Source: Viola odorata
Taxonomy: Eukaryota > Streptophyta > Magnoliopsida > Malpighiales > Violaceae
Direction of reading: 5' to 3'
Assembly (NCBI GenBank): GCA_963691705.1
Contig: OY829542.1
Span: 22,740,579-22,804,578, forward strand
Length of the DNA stretch: 64,000 nucleotides
Of this stretch, positions 10,564 to 22,005 are shown one piece after another. Each line of letters starts with the position of its first letter. Position 1 is the first letter of the stretch. The notes beneath the pieces were generated by a model that worked only from the letters and a program-made list of their open reading frames with translations, had not been told where the DNA came from and searched no databases. A program made the position numbers and the translations under genes.

Positions 10564-11419
10564 TGATACGATCCTAGCTAGGCCAAGACCCGCATAAGTG
10601 AATGATCTTGTTCTCTTGTAGGTTTGGTGCGCGGAATTAGACAAAAATCCCTTTGATACGCCTTCTTGAATCAATTAGCATCCCATACTACTAATTAAGT
10701 TTAGTGACTCGCAAATCCCTGTTTGAGCAAGTTGAGGTTGTCGTGAATGCCTAACCCTGTAGTACGCCCGCCGATGTACGCCTAGCCCTGTAGTACGCAC
10801 ACACGCTAACGCTCAGCCCTGTGAATGAAAGCAACACCAACAATCAGCCCTATGACTGCTAGCAATCAATATTCAGCCCTGTGAATATTAGTAATGACGA
10901 TCAGCCCTGTGAAAGCCAAACAAACCCTCACGCTCCTATCACACTTATCCCTGTAAGTGCCACGCTTTGGTCTGCACACACTAGCTCACGCACCTATCAC
11001 GCTTATCCCTGTAAATGCCACGCTTTGCTAGCCCTAGCCGCACCTATCACGTTATCCCTGTAACGCCACGACTAAGTTAGAACACAAGTACAGCTTGCTC
11101 TGTAGATCGAGAAAGTAAGAAGGTAGAATAATGAAAACGGGAATTTGGTAAGGTGTTTGATGGAAATTCTGATCTGATTTTATTAATAACAAAGCAAGCC
11201 TTTATATATGCGTTTTACAATACAAGCCTTACTAGAAATAGAACTACTAATAATAGATAGTTACCTAAATAATTAATTCCTAAACAAAATAAACTCCTAA
11301 TTAAGCCGAAGCTCTACATAGTAATTAAAACACATAAAAATAGGAAATATTAATCCGTGCTCTCTTTTGCCAAACCCTAGCCGACTTGGGCTTCTTGGTG
11401 CGATCCTTGAGCCGTATCA
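10564..11419 (-). repeat. Small element 3' LTR (minus orientation)
   Basis: This is the 856-bp copy of the LTR at 12495-13350. It contains a run of short hairpins with a common CCCTG loop (10735-11070) and an AT-rich segment (about 11180-11370). The stop of the internal reading frame lies inside it, at 11377. Confidence 0.9.
10735..11070 (-). repeat. Array of short hairpins with constant CCCTG loop
   Basis: Successive perfect inverted repeats have different stems around the same six-base loop (T/G)CCCTG: AATATTCA/TGAATATT (10868-10889), CACTTA/TAAGTG (10942-10959), CGTTA/TAACG (11050-11065). Weaker relatives precede them (GTACGCCTAGCCCTGTAGTACGC near 10776). The second LTR has the same array at about 12667-13001. 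Confidence 0.6.
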
Positions 11420-11922
11420 TTCCCTTCCCCTTGAAGGCGATTCGTCCTCGAATCGTGATCCATAAAATTCTCCAAGGATAGATTGTATCTCCATAGAATT
11501 TCTTCCTCTTTCAATCCATAGGTTGCACAAATTGGTGTTATCATGACCTCATAATCTTTCCTCAATGCAACGCTATGATCGAATTTCCCAATCGCTCGCC
11601 CTTCAAGTTTATTCAAATAACTCCAAAACGAAGGCGATCCTTCCTTGATTCCTTGAGTATTAATTGAGTAATCAACGAAGGGATCATACTCTCCAAATTT
11701 TTCCACATACTCAAGCAAATCCGATTTTATCAAGAGAAGACGCAACCATCCTTTGTACTCTTCATTGACCAAACTGTTTGGTTCATCCTTTCTCTTGCGC
11801 TTCCCTAGCGATTCAACTCCATCTCCCTCCTTGATGACATCAAACCTCTTCATCAGCTGCTTCATAAGCTTAACCACTTCATCCTTCTCAGCCTCAAGTC
11901 TCGCTTCAGCCATCTTATACAC
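11377..11922 (-). CDS. 181-codon ORF of unknown function in small LTR element
   Basis: This is the only sizeable frame of the element. It starts MYKMAEARLEAEKDEVV (an alternative start is the second Met) with a charged N-terminal helix likely to form a coiled coil, then a basic KRKRKDE stretch at about residue 61 that could be a nuclear signal, then a mixed helical region containing SFWSYLNKLEGRAIGKFDHS and EEEILWRYNLSLENF. The last residues run through the polypurine tract and stop inside the 3' LTR, so the protein tail is partly set by replication signals. I do not recognise a gag, zinc knuckle or enzyme motif. It could be a relic gag or a captured host gene fragment. Confidence 0.55.
   Translation of the reverse strand: MYKMAEARLEAEKDEVVKLMKQLMKRFDVIKEGDGVESLGKRKRKDEPNSLVNEEYKGWLRLLLIKSDLLEYVEKFGEYDPFVDYSINTQGIKEGSPSFWSYLNKLEGRAIGKFDHSVALRKDYEVMITPICATYGLKEEEILWRYNLSLENFMDHDSRTNRLQGEGNDTAQGSHQEAQVG
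11420..11432 (-). other. Polypurine tract of small LTR element
   Basis: On the minus strand AAGGGGAAGGGAA directly precedes the LTR start TGATACGG. This is the expected plus-strand primer for an element transcribed leftward. Confidence 0.7.
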
Positions 11923-12480
11923 TTAAATCAAATTTAACACAAGAAAGTGCAAATCTGTTTTCAGTGAACACAGTTTAGTAGATCAAGCACAACTTTTGAC
12001 TCCGATGTCCGAATCACTCGATTCTTCTTGATTTGGACTCCTGACAGACTCAGCTTTCTAACGAACTAAGACTCACAGAAATCAGACTCCAATAGGTATT
12101 TATTGAAATACGATTTCGACACTGACACTTTGGTGGACTATTTTTGGTGACTCTTTTGTATGACTCTTTTTGTGGACTGTTTTTGTGACTTATATATGAC
12201 TCTTCTCTCAATCTAAAAAAATAAATTGAAAGATAAAACAGACTCAAACTACTAAACCAACTTAGTTTAGAAGTAGGGCTTAAGACTCAACAAAACAACT
12301 TTGGTTTAGAACTCCTAAACCGACTCAACTTAGAACTCGACTTTGATTTAGAACTTCTAAATCAACAATACTCAAAACAGAAAATTCGAAGACAATTTTT
12401 GATTTTGTGACTCTTTTTGACTCAACAAAAATAAATAAAAGATAGATGGGATTTTCTTACCAAACCTAGAACTCCCTTGA
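11923..12480 (-). other. Leader of small LTR element
   Basis: No gene is visible. The minus-strand leader between primer site and ORF is AT-rich, with many short repeats of the kind CTAAACCGACTCAACTTAGAAC and GACTCTTTTTGTG. Nothing conserved is recognised. Confidence 0.4.
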
Positions 12481-12492
12481 GCTCCGCTACCA
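12481..12492 (-). other. Primer-binding site of small LTR element
   Basis: The minus strand reads TGGTAGCGGAGC just after the LTR end and a GT dinucleotide. This is the same variant of the copia tRNA-Met site as at 179-190, which suggests that copia machinery mobilised the element. Confidence 0.7.
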
Positions 12493-12494
12493 AC

Positions 12495-13350
12495 TGATAC
12501 GATCCTAGCTAGGCCAAGACCCGCATAAGTGAATGATCTTGTTCTCTTGTAGGTTTGGTGCGCGGAATTAGACAAAAATCCCTTTGATACGCCTTCTTGA
12601 ATCAATTAGCATCCCATACTACTAATTGAGTTTAGTGACTCGCAAATCCCTATTTGAGCAAGTCGAGGTTGTCGTGAACGCCTAACCCTGTAGTACGCCC
12701 GCCGATGTACGCCTAGCCCTGTAGTACGCACACACGCTAACGCTCAGCCCTGTGAATGAAAGCAACACCAACAATCAGCCCTGTGACTGCTAGCAATCAA
12801 TATTCAGCCCTGTGAATATTAGTAATGACGATCAACCTTGTGAACACCAAACAAACCCTCACGCTCCTATCACACTTATCCCCGTAAGTACCACGCTTTG
12901 GTCTGCACACACTAGCTCACGCACCTATCACGCTTATCCCTGTAAACGCCACGCTTTGCTAGCCCTAGCCGCACCTATCACGTTATCCCTGTAACGCCAC
13001 GACTAAGTTAGAACACAAGTACAGCTTGCTCTGGAGATCGAGAAAGTAAGAAGGTAGAATAATGAAAACGGGAATTTGGTAAGGTGTTTGATGGAAATTC
13101 TGATCTGATTTTATTAATAACAAAGCAAGCCTTTATATAGGCGCTTTACAATACAAGCCTTACTAGAAATAGAACTACTAATAATAGATAGTTACCTAAA
13201 TAATTAATTCCTAAACAAAATAAACTCCTAATTAAGCCGAAGCTCTACATAGTAATTAAAGCACATAAAAATAGGAAATATTAATCCGTGCTCTCTTTTG
13301 CCAAACCCTAGCCGACTTGGGCTTCTTGGTGCGATCCTTGAGCCGTATCA
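12495..13350 (-). repeat. Small element 5' LTR (minus orientation)
   Basis: This is the 856-bp partner of 10564-11419, with the same ends and the same hairpin array. It is followed on the right by the second ATATG (13351-13355). Confidence 0.9.
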
Positions 13351-14312
13351 ATATGGAGGCGCGATGACTCCTACCGATAATTAACGTTTGTTATGGCACG
13401 TTATTTTACTAATGCTCTAAAAGCAATGATTGAGAATGTGTAGGGACATTGTGGAAACAATGAGGAGACTGACGCCCGTGCAGACGATAGTATTAAGTGA
13501 TCTTATCTCTATGATGAGTGTGCCATTAACGGCCCGTGATCTTATCGTCTTGATTCGAGAAATAATGTCAGGGGAGTATATGTACTATATCTCCTTGACG
13601 GCTATTCCTGCAGAAAGAAATATGTCCATGTCTATCTATATGGGATTCTTCGCCACCGATCGAGAATATCTACATCAGCACGATATTGCTATGAAAACTC
13701 TCATCCTGGATTACATCTTATCGGTTGAGTTATCTCTTTATCTGAGATGATAGCGGTGCTCGAGGCTGTGACGCCTCTGGAAAGATATCGCTGATTTAAA
13801 GACATATATGTCTATAACGCCGCAACACCTTATTTACTTCTATGAGTTTTATTTCTGAAGTTATCTGCTATACGACATTGTTGTACCTCGATATTGAAAT
13901 GCGCATGATTAAGTCATGTCGCGACGCCCCGCACAATGTTCGTTATCAGAATTTATGGTTCTACGGATTATACGGCGATGCCGCGGTTATTTTGTTGTCT
14001 GTCAGAATCTAGTTATCTTGCCGCGTTATGATGGCAGCCTTGCAAGGAGTATGAAGATTTATTGTCAACGTCATTATGGTATTATTGATGCCGCTATCTT
14101 CTCATGCAAGATCGAAGGAAAAGAGATGGCGTAAAAGAGATCAACCACAAAGGGAAACCGCAACCAGAATGTATATATGATGATTGTTCAAAAAGCCCTC
14201 AAAGGGTTACAAAAGACAAAAGCCCCCAAAAGTAAAAGCAAAAACGGGCGGCACCAGATATTCAAAAAAGTATAACAAAGACTCCTACTGTGCGGCAGCC
14301 TCCGCTATCCCC
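13351..14312 (+). other. E1 3' region between nested element and antisense gene
   Basis: This continues E1 sequence after the target duplication. It corresponds to 52930-53379 in E2 (the CTCCTAC...TAATTA...GTAAC segment recurs) but is longer and diverged. Frames of 60-106 codons exist on the plus strand but have no family features. I see no gene here. Confidence 0.5.
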
Positions 14313-16643
14313 TTACCCTTCGCGGCCCCCCGTCTTTGCCTGATGAAAGTATTCATCTGTCAGGGTCCCTGACCTCTTCCGAAAAGTATCAATGAGTTCC
14401 TCAGCGGGATACGTGTCCTCGCCATGAATATCCATAAAGCAATCAGACATGATACTGGCCGTTCTCTCGATGTACCATGTACGCTTCGCTGCTGACTCCC
14501 TCTCTAGGGCGGCCTTTTCCCCTTTCAACGCCGCCTTCTCTTCCTCTAGCGTGGCATTCTTGGCCTTCTCTGCCGCCAGAGCAGCTTCCAGATCAGACAC
14601 CTTAGCGACTTCTCGCTCTTTAGCGTCCTTTGAGTCCTTCTAGGCCATTGCCAAGGCTAACACCAATCCCCTCGACTGTCTCTTCTTTTCTTCCCGCTCC
14701 TTAGCAAGCTCTTCAGAAAGTTGGCAATGGGTGGTGTAAAGCCTATCCGCGGTAGAAGTAAGGGAGCTAACCTTGTGTGACATGTGCAGCGACCAATAGT
14801 GAAACTGGGAGAAGGAAGAAAATAAGGTGGAGCGTAACAAACCCATCTGCTCGTCAACAGTCCGAGTAAGAAACGCCTCCTGCTCCTCAGGGGACGTTAA
14901 GGCATAAATAGATAAGAAAGAGGAAATCCCGACGGAGCTATCGCCCCCAACAGCCGCGAATCCAGAACGACGCAAGTTACTCAAGTCAAGTTGATGAGTA
15001 ACAGGCCCAGACTCCATCGAGCTCAAATCAGCCATGAGATGAGGTGTAGCAACCCCATCCCCGGAAGGTCTATACATCGAAGCATTGGAAGGAACGAAGA
15101 ATAGAGTAGTTGGGGATGGAGGCTGATTAGAAGAAGTACCTCCAGGAAGCCCAAAGGAACCGTGAGGTTGAAAAGTTGACAAGCCAGCCCCCGTTAAGTC
15201 CTCGTGGAAACCCATGACCTGGGAGAGAGAAGGAGGAAGTGGCGATTCGAAGGAGTTGGGCGAAGTGTCAAAGGGCCAAGAAACGCCCATAGTACCCAAA
15301 AGGTTAGAAGACTGACCGCCAGAAGGCATCGTTGAGGCAAAAACGACAGCAGTCTCCCCTTCATGGATAGCAGGACCCGTGGGCAAGCTCACGTTTTCCC
15401 CGCCAAGTCGTGGCCTCTTGTCAGGGCGACGAAGTACGTGGGACAAGTCCATATCGCCTGATTGCGACAAGTGAGCAGAGGCGGTAGTGGTGTCCTGCAG
15501 AAAGAGCAGTGAGAAGGATAAGAAAGCAAAAGAAAATGTTAATGAGCATCAAGAGGCAACGCACTGGATAACACAGTCATGAAAGAAATGCGTACAATGG
15601 CGATATCGCTAACCGACACCTCAGAAGAAGTTGCCGCGTTCGAAGGAGGAGTAAGGGCGGCAACGTGCCTTGTTCTCTTCTTCTTTTTCCTTTTTGGGGG
15701 TACTCGGGAAGAAGACGCCTGAACAGGAGCAACAACAACGGATACGACGGGAATAGAAACAGGAACGGTGGCAGTTCCCTCACCAACTGCGGAAGGAGAC
15801 GCTTGCACTTGATTTACAGTTATAGTAGATGATGCAACTGGATTAACAACTGCAGCAGCAACGGCAGCGGCGGCAACAGTTTCCTCTTTCTCTCTCCTTC
15901 TTAGCGTTAGTATCGCCTGAAATAACAAAGAAAATGTTACAACACTCACTCTCAACACAGGCTTGAATATCAGTCTCGCACGCCAAATTGCAAGTGTGAA
16001 CGCCAATGTCCAACTCGAGCAGTGTGTTGAACCAGCCTTGCTCAGGCAGAAGAAGAGTCGGCCGTCGACCCTAGGCACTATCTCTGATATTATGGTTAAA
16101 ACCGGTTCGCCATCGGGGGCTAGGCAGTTCGATGACAAAGAATTCATTTTTCCAATTCTCAATGGAAGACTCAAGGTGCAAGAGTTTCCAGGTGAAGGGT
16201 TTAAGAGAGTCATCATCACAATGGGGTGATATCACTATCACACCTCTACGGCTATACAATTGGAAAAATGATTTAAGTAATAAAAGGGAAGGAGAGTCAA
16301 TCCCTTTGTATTTATAGAGTTCCAGAAACGCGTAAACGCAATAGTACGCGTTGGGAGTTAACTGAACGGGATTTACATCCAGAGCAACAAGCAACTTTTC
16401 AACGAAAGGATGAAGAGGAAATTTGAAACCATAGTCAAACATCTTGGCATATAAAAGTCTACTGTTGCCAGGCATCACACTATTAAGGCGGAGTGAATAA
16501 GAGGCAACAGAAACCTTACAATCCTCAGGAATATGGGCATTATATTTGGTTAAATGGTCTTGAAGTATGGCTGGAGATGTGATGGTGGTGATAGTTTTTT
16601 CAATTTTTTCTTCATCAACAGACTTGGAACGAGTTCTAGCCAT
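14313..16643 (-). pseudogene. E1 antisense gene, gypsy-associated family (PF04195-like)
   Basis: It runs opposite to gag-pol. Exon 1 starts at the ATG at 16643 (MARTRSKSVDEEK). A globular domain follows with YGFKFPLHPFVEKLL, NAYYCVYAFLELYKYKG, PSLLLLKSFF and ISPHCDDDSLKPFTWKLLH, matching E3's two copies and resembling the plant putative gypsy-type transposon domain (Pfam Transposase_28, from memory). A TAG at 16071 replaces an expected Trp. Intron 1 is 15917-15949 (GTGAGT...TTTCAG), only 33 bp and probably shortened. Exon 2 is Ala/Val-rich with a basic KRKKKKRTRH. A second intron ends at CTGCAG (acceptor at 15495). Exon 3 is Ser/Gly/Pro-rich, then a coiled coil (EAALAAEKAKNATLEEEKA) with a stop at 14640. 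Function is unknown. Confidence 0.75.
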
Positions 16644-16807
16644 GGCAAAAAATAAAGAAAAGATAAAGACGATGACAGATGAGGATAGAAATACCTTTCT
16701 GGGAGAGAAACTCGGAACGCCCAAACAAGGGAAGGAAGAAACGCAAGTCGGCTCGAGAGGATGAAGCGAAAATAGAATAACAAAAGAGGGAAAAAGAAAC
16801 ATGTGTT

Positions 16808-16821
16808 GGGTTTTATAACCC
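16808..16821 (-). promoter_or_regulatory. Antisense-gene promoter (TATA), E1
   Basis: The minus strand reads GGGTTATAAAACCC (TATAAAA at 16811-16817), 165 bp upstream of the antisense ATG. E3 has the identical 14-mer 169 bp upstream of its homologous gene (60488-60501). Conservation in sequence and distance supports a dedicated antisense promoter. Confidence 0.6.
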
Positions 16822-16890
16822 TAACAGTTAGACAAAATGACTGTCGTAACAGTCGTAGCGCGTATGACACGTCACAAAGAAAAGACGCAA

Positions 16891-19452
16891 GCAAACCCTT
16901 TGAACTTTGGGCAGGGAAAAAAATCCTTTAAAGTTTCTTTAGATGAAGAAAAAAATCATGAACTTAATTATTTTTTTATGCAATGTGAACATTTCTATCA
17001 CATTGCTCCCCCTACTGGAACCTTAACTCTAAAATATTTGCACATATAACAACCAACTCTTCCATATCCCCACTGCAATTTGGGTTCTAATAGGGCGAGT
17101 AATATGGATGAAATGATCATAGTGCATAAAAAGGAATAAGTTTAATGGATCTTTTGCACTTAAAAATATTAGGAGGTCAGTTGTCAAAGAACCTACTACC
17201 CTTGAGCATTTAGTAATTAAAACTATAGATCAAACTATTCCTAACATTTAGGTGAAGTAAATAAAAAGTTATACACTATTTCTGATTTTCTATCTTAGTG
17301 TGTTCACAAAAATTGCTCAACCAATAAGATAGTTGCACGTAGATAATAGGTGATTCCACAAGATTAAATGAGACATTTTAAATTTTAAAATACTATTAAC
17401 CTTTAGGGGATACACTTATGCTTATGTGTACCCACTCACTAATGACCCACATTTTCTTCTTTTATGAGAAAGAAAAAAACCTACTTTTATGACTTTTTAT
17501 TTCTTCTATCATTGTAATATCTACCAATATAAAGTGTATCTATTAATCCTACTCATCTCTCCCCATGATTAAGATGTTAAAGAAAAATATAAATAGAAGG
17601 GAACTCCTCCTCATATACCTTCTCACCGTTCTTCTCATCTTCCTCTCTACCATTTTTCTCATAACATAACAATCCACTATATGTTAATCTTTAGAGGTGA
17701 TTGGAAGAAAACAAAGGTTGCTCTAAAAAATCACGTCAATATTGAAGTCTTTATTGAATCCTTTGTTGGTAGGAATATGGTTTTTGGAGAGTGTCATTTC
17801 TAGCCTGATTGAGAAGGTAAACCAAATAGTCTGATTTTGATGTTAGTCGGTATAGACGTACTTTGGCAATTCCCACCCGTCTACTAAGAAAACAAAAATA
17901 GATTTCTTGGTTACAAAAGAAGATCTATATTTCACTGGGTATGTGTTTCATGATACAACATATCTACCTTATTCAAAGCACAGAAAAGAGTACATACATC
18001 ACTTCTTAGAGGTTGATCTTAAGATGAAGGTGACTAGTGGGGCATCCTATCCAAAGCTTGGGGAAGAAATTTTCCTATAGTATAGTGAACTTAATCGAGA
18101 AGGGGTCTATTATGACCATCTTTCTTTGGTCACAACGATCAATTTGTTGGGATTGTAGGATTCAGATTCTATCAGTACAATTGATTTTTGTGCTTCCACT
18201 ACAATGATTCTCCGAATTATTTTTGAACCGATATCGTTCAAATCTTATCTAGAGTTTGATGGAGAAAGATGAAAAGAAATTTTTGCTGATCATTAAATTA
18301 TTGGTGGTTTGGGTCCACTAGTTGAAATGAAAGGGAAAGGAAAATGGAAGAGATATCAACCAAGATAAATGCACTCAAAGTATCTTGTCATGCAAGACAC
18401 ACCGAAGGAGTTTGGTAAAACAATCAACATATTTTAAACAACATTAGAAGAGACTAATTCATGTTAACTAATCAAAATTAAAGGGCAAAACCCAACCCAA
18501 AACCCGATGACTGTGTAGGGTTTTGCTAATACCGTAAAATGAGGCCCACTCACGAGGTGGCTTCGCCTTCGGCTTTATGACTAAAACAATAGGCCTTCAT
18601 ATTTAATTAAGCGTGAGTAGACCTAGTTGGATTACATTGGCAAGTATAATTTTTTTGACAAATAATTAATGAATTCTTTTATATTGGATATTTGTAAATA
18701 TGTATATAATGTAGTGATTTAGTGCACTATCAATAAAGATGTGTCGATTCGGAGGCTCACCAGCACATATTTCAAAATAAATTACCAGTAGTACAAAATC
18801 TCTAGGTTGTGAAAAAATATTTACTTCATGTCGTGTTATTCTTCTGAAAGCAGATATATCATTTCCTAATATAATATTAAGTCAGATATTTCTTGTGTAA
18901 TGTGTATGTTATTTCTTTCTTCTTTATAAACCCGATGTATTTTGTTAAAAAGTGGTTCTTTGATTACAAATTGTTCTATTTAAATCAACTACAATTATAA
19001 TTTTAAAATTTAAAATTATTTTGTGGATTATAATTTTATGCATATGGTTTCCAGGATGGGTGTCCATAAATACGACTTCGATGAATCAGCAAAGTTCGAT
19101 CCAAGGTCAGAATGGCTGCCCAAGTTGCACCTGTCACAAAGGTTAGTTGTTTATACCGGATCTGACTCCTCTAATTTTCTATTTAACATGACTAGTCATG
19201 TTAGATAGATTTGAGCCATTCAATAAAATTGGAAGGCTCATATTAAAATTCTCCCTCTCTTTATCTTATCTCATCTCCCTTTTCCTCTTTATATCATTTC
19301 GTCTCCTACATCTCTTTCCTATCTCTTTCCATTGCCTTTACTTTTTCTCTTCCCTTTTCTTACTCAACCGAGTCCTTTTTTCCTGTAAAAATAAAGTTAA
19401 ATAGAAGTAGACCCATATTTGACCCGTTTCTCTTAGTGGAAACCCGGCCACC
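16891..19452. other. Unassigned AT-rich DNA between E1 and E4
   Basis: I found no complete gene or element here. The region is AT-rich with stops in all frames. There is a pyrimidine-rich patch at 19240-19400 and an imperfect inverted repeat near 17408-17436 (GGGGATACACTTATGCTTATGTGTACCC). It may be ancestral sequence into which E1 and E4 inserted, or very old repeats. Confidence 0.5.
19055..19141 (+). pseudogene. Possible isolated host exon, 87 bp
   Basis: The segment is flanked by an acceptor-like TGGTTTCCAG and a donor-like GTTAGT. It is 87 bp, so a symmetric exon, and encodes a low-stop, balanced peptide including HKYDFDESAKF and EWLPKLHLSQ. It looks more like ordinary coding sequence than its surroundings. 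I do not recognise the protein and no neighbouring exons are seen, so it is a weak call: perhaps a captured or stranded exon. Confidence 0.25.
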
Positions 19453-20639
19453 TGTCGCGGCCCACGAAAATTAACAAAGAAGTCATTTGCGAGTGTGCAA
19501 CGAAATTTGAGACCTTACAATGCTCGGCGTAAACAGACGCTTCGCAACATGCAATGAAGTCGCCACCCTAATTTGGTTGCTAGGTTTAGGGAACCTTAAT
19601 CGTCATGGCATAGGAAATATAATAAGTAAAAAAAACTAAAGGCACAAAAAAGGGGTCTGGACCCCAGACAAAAGGTTCGGGGTCGTATTATGGTCTCGAG
19701 AAGGTGTTAGGTACCCGAGTCACATCCGAAAACGGTTACCGGTTGATGAGAGAGGTGTTTTTAAAGGTGTTTTGATAAATGTGTTTTGTTTTGAAAAAGG
19801 GGCCCTCAGAGGAATCGTCACTTTAGTCTTTTTATGATTGTGACGTTCAGAAATAATTAATTGTTGAAAGGGGTTACCATTTGAACATTTTTCGGACGGG
19901 GTTACCGTTTATCAAGACCGATTGATTATTCTTGAACGTAACGTGATGGGACTGAATTTTCTGTAAGACTGAATGAGCGCCCTCTTATTTCATCATCGGT
20001 TCATGCATGATTAGATTAATTACTACGTGATCCTATCATGGATTGCTAACAGAGTACAAATTTAAATGATAGATTTTGAAGTGGAAAAAACTGATGTGGG
20101 ATCGAAGTCCCCATGTACATGCAGTCAATATATGCGAGAATTTAAAATCACATGAGCATGGCATTTTAAGCAACTCTTTAAACACGTTGTTCATGTGGGT
20201 TGATTCTAGTTCTAGCACTTCTATATTTCATGCGTACGATTGATATTTACGAAAAAGCGTTGAATAAATAAAAAGGAATCGAAAGGCGTACTTTCGAGCG
20301 AAGCTTGAAATTAAAACCTACAAAATGAGAGTGTTAGCGATAGCTTGAGAAATAAATAAGCAATTTTATGAGTGCGAAAATTTTAAATGATAGTTGATTG
20401 CATACGTAAAATGATGGATTTTACGCATACAAGAATTAAATGATGAGTTTGATAAGTGTAGGAAGATAAATGATGACAGTTGATTGTATGCGAGAAATGA
20501 TGGATTTAACGCATACGAGAATTAAATGCTGAGTTGATTGCATGCGAAAAATGATTTATTTGACGCATACGAAATTTAAATGCTGTTTTGATAAGTGTAG
20601 AAAAATTAAATGTAGTTGACGATTCACAGGGGATTTAAA

Positions 20640-21245
20640 ACAGTTTGATAATTTGCAGAAAATAAACAGTTGATATTTGCGGAAGAATTTCCAACAGTAT
20701 GATAAGTGCGGAATTTAAAACAATTGATATTTTGCAGAAAATAAACAGTTTGATATTTGCAGAAGATAAAACAATTGATATTTGCAGAAAATAAACAATT
20801 GATATTTGCGGCAAATAAATCAATTGATATTTGCAGAAAATAAACAAGTGATGTTTGCAGAAAATAAAACAATTGATATTTGCAGAAAATAAAATAGTTG
20901 ATATTGCGGAAGAATTTTCAGCAGTTTGTGAAAAATTAAAGCAGTTGATATTTGCAGAAAATGAACAAGTGATATTTGCAGAAATTTGAACAATTGATAT
21001 TTGCAGAAAATAAACAATTGATATTTGCAGAAAATAAAACAATTGATATTTGAAGAAAATAAACAATTGATATTGCGGAAGAATTTCCAGCAGTTTGCGA
21101 AAAATTAAAGCAGTTGATATTTGCAGAAAATGAACAGGTGATATTTGCAGAAATTTGAACAATTGATATTTGCAGAAAATAAAACAATTGATATTTGCAG
21201 AAAATAAAACAATTGATATTTACAACAAATTAAACAGTTGATAGT
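20640..21245 (-). repeat. Tandem repeat of about 24 bp inside E4 LTR
   Basis: The plus strand shows some 25 diverged copies of a unit like AACAATTGATATTTGCAGAAAAT. A higher-order block including GCGGAAGAATTT and CAGCAGTTTG is repeated at about 20900-20950 and 21075-21125. Frames through it are open only because the unit lacks stops on one strand. Confidence 0.8.
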
Positions 21246-21950
21246 GCGAAAAATAATCGTACGAAGCATACGAATTATTTTTACGGAAAAACGTGATCCG
21301 AAGTTTCGGAAAGAATTAAAAATGGGCTGGGCCCAATTGAAGAAAAAGAAAGAATAGTGAAATGGGCCAGGAATAGTTCCTGGCCCAAGGAAATCATTTA
21401 AACGGTGATGGGCCGAGCCCATCACCCATGCACACGTGAACAGTGCCGAGACATGGCACTGTTCATCTTCTTCCTTGGTCACCGGCGCTACTGCCGGCGG
21501 CCAAGGTCCGGCTAGCCTTGTCCGTTTCTAGCGATCTTCGTACCAAGACGCTCGTCTCCTCGACGGCGTCTCGACCGTACGAAGCTCGAATTTTATTTCA
21601 AAACACACTGAGTTTAATTTCAAAAAAATGACAAAACCGTTAATTATCGAAAACTAATTAATTCGCACAATCTAGCTAACGATTTTTAAAATTGAAAACA
21701 TGTATTTAATCTACATCATGTATGTGAATTAATGGCCTAAAAGAAAGTAATTTATTTGCTCAAGAACAAGCTAAACGAAATTAAAGAAAAAACTTGCTAA
21801 AAAATCGAAAATGAGCTAGAGAGAGAAAGCTCACATTTCAAACTTTGAACTGGGCGATTGTCGCTCTAAATGAGCAAACTGATCAAGAGGGAGAGAGAGC
21901 AAGTTTTTCTTGCTGAATTGGTGCCCGTTTTCCGTTGGAGATGGCTTGGT

Positions 21951-22005
21951 ATTTATAGGATTTCCGAGTCGGTGGAGGCGAGGTGATGACGTCGCTGTGA
22001 TGACG
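21951..22005 (-). promoter_or_regulatory. E4 LTR promoter
   Basis: TATAAAT on the minus strand (21951-21957) has two TGACG motifs upstream (plus-strand 21987-21991 and 22001-22005, each within ATGACGTCG), spaced 14 bp. Tandem TGACG is the plant as-1-like arrangement bound by TGA/bZIP factors; activity here is inferred. Confidence 0.5.

Larger units (their letters stand above)
10564..13350 (-). mobile_element. Small non-autonomous LTR element nested in E1
   Basis: Two 856-bp direct repeats (10564-11419, 12495-13350), both starting TGATACG and ending CGTATCA, flank about 1.08 kb. The insert is bounded by the ATATG duplication. Orientation is minus: a copia-style primer site (TGGTAGCGGAGC) abuts the right LTR and a polypurine tract (AAGGGGAAGGGAA) abuts the left one. 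There is no protease, RT, RNase H or integrase, so it depends on another element. I counted roughly 16 mismatches between the LTRs by eye (about 98% identity), so it is fairly young. It carries one 181-codon frame. Confidence 0.88.
3614..16890 (+). mobile_element. E1: Tat-lineage Ty3/gypsy element, degenerate
   Basis: Order: 5' LTR, PBS, gag, protease, RT, RNase H, a second archaeal-type RNase H (typical of Tat/Ogre elements), integrase, 3' hairpin repeats, then an antisense gene. It is a close but more decayed relative of E2, which served as my reference for its breaks. No 3' LTR is found; recognisable homology ends near 16890, so the 3' end is deleted or diverged. A small LTR element is nested at 10564-13350. 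The 5-bp left flank AGAAG (3609-3613) has no visible partner. Confidence 0.88.

Noticed and set aside
11050..11065. CGTTATCCCTGTAACG resembling an I-SceI homing-endonuclease site
   Set aside because: Only the ATCCCTGT part of the 18-bp site matches and it is one of several constant-loop hairpins; no endonuclease gene is present.
13430..13750. 106-codon plus-strand frame in E1 3' region
   Set aside because: No homologous frame at the matching place in E2 or E3 and no domain features; likely chance.
20624..21482. Several overlapping minus-strand reading frames rich in FLQISIVYFLQ-type repeats
   Set aside because: They are translations of a 24-bp tandem array in the E4 LTR that happens to lack stops; no start context or non-repeat domain.
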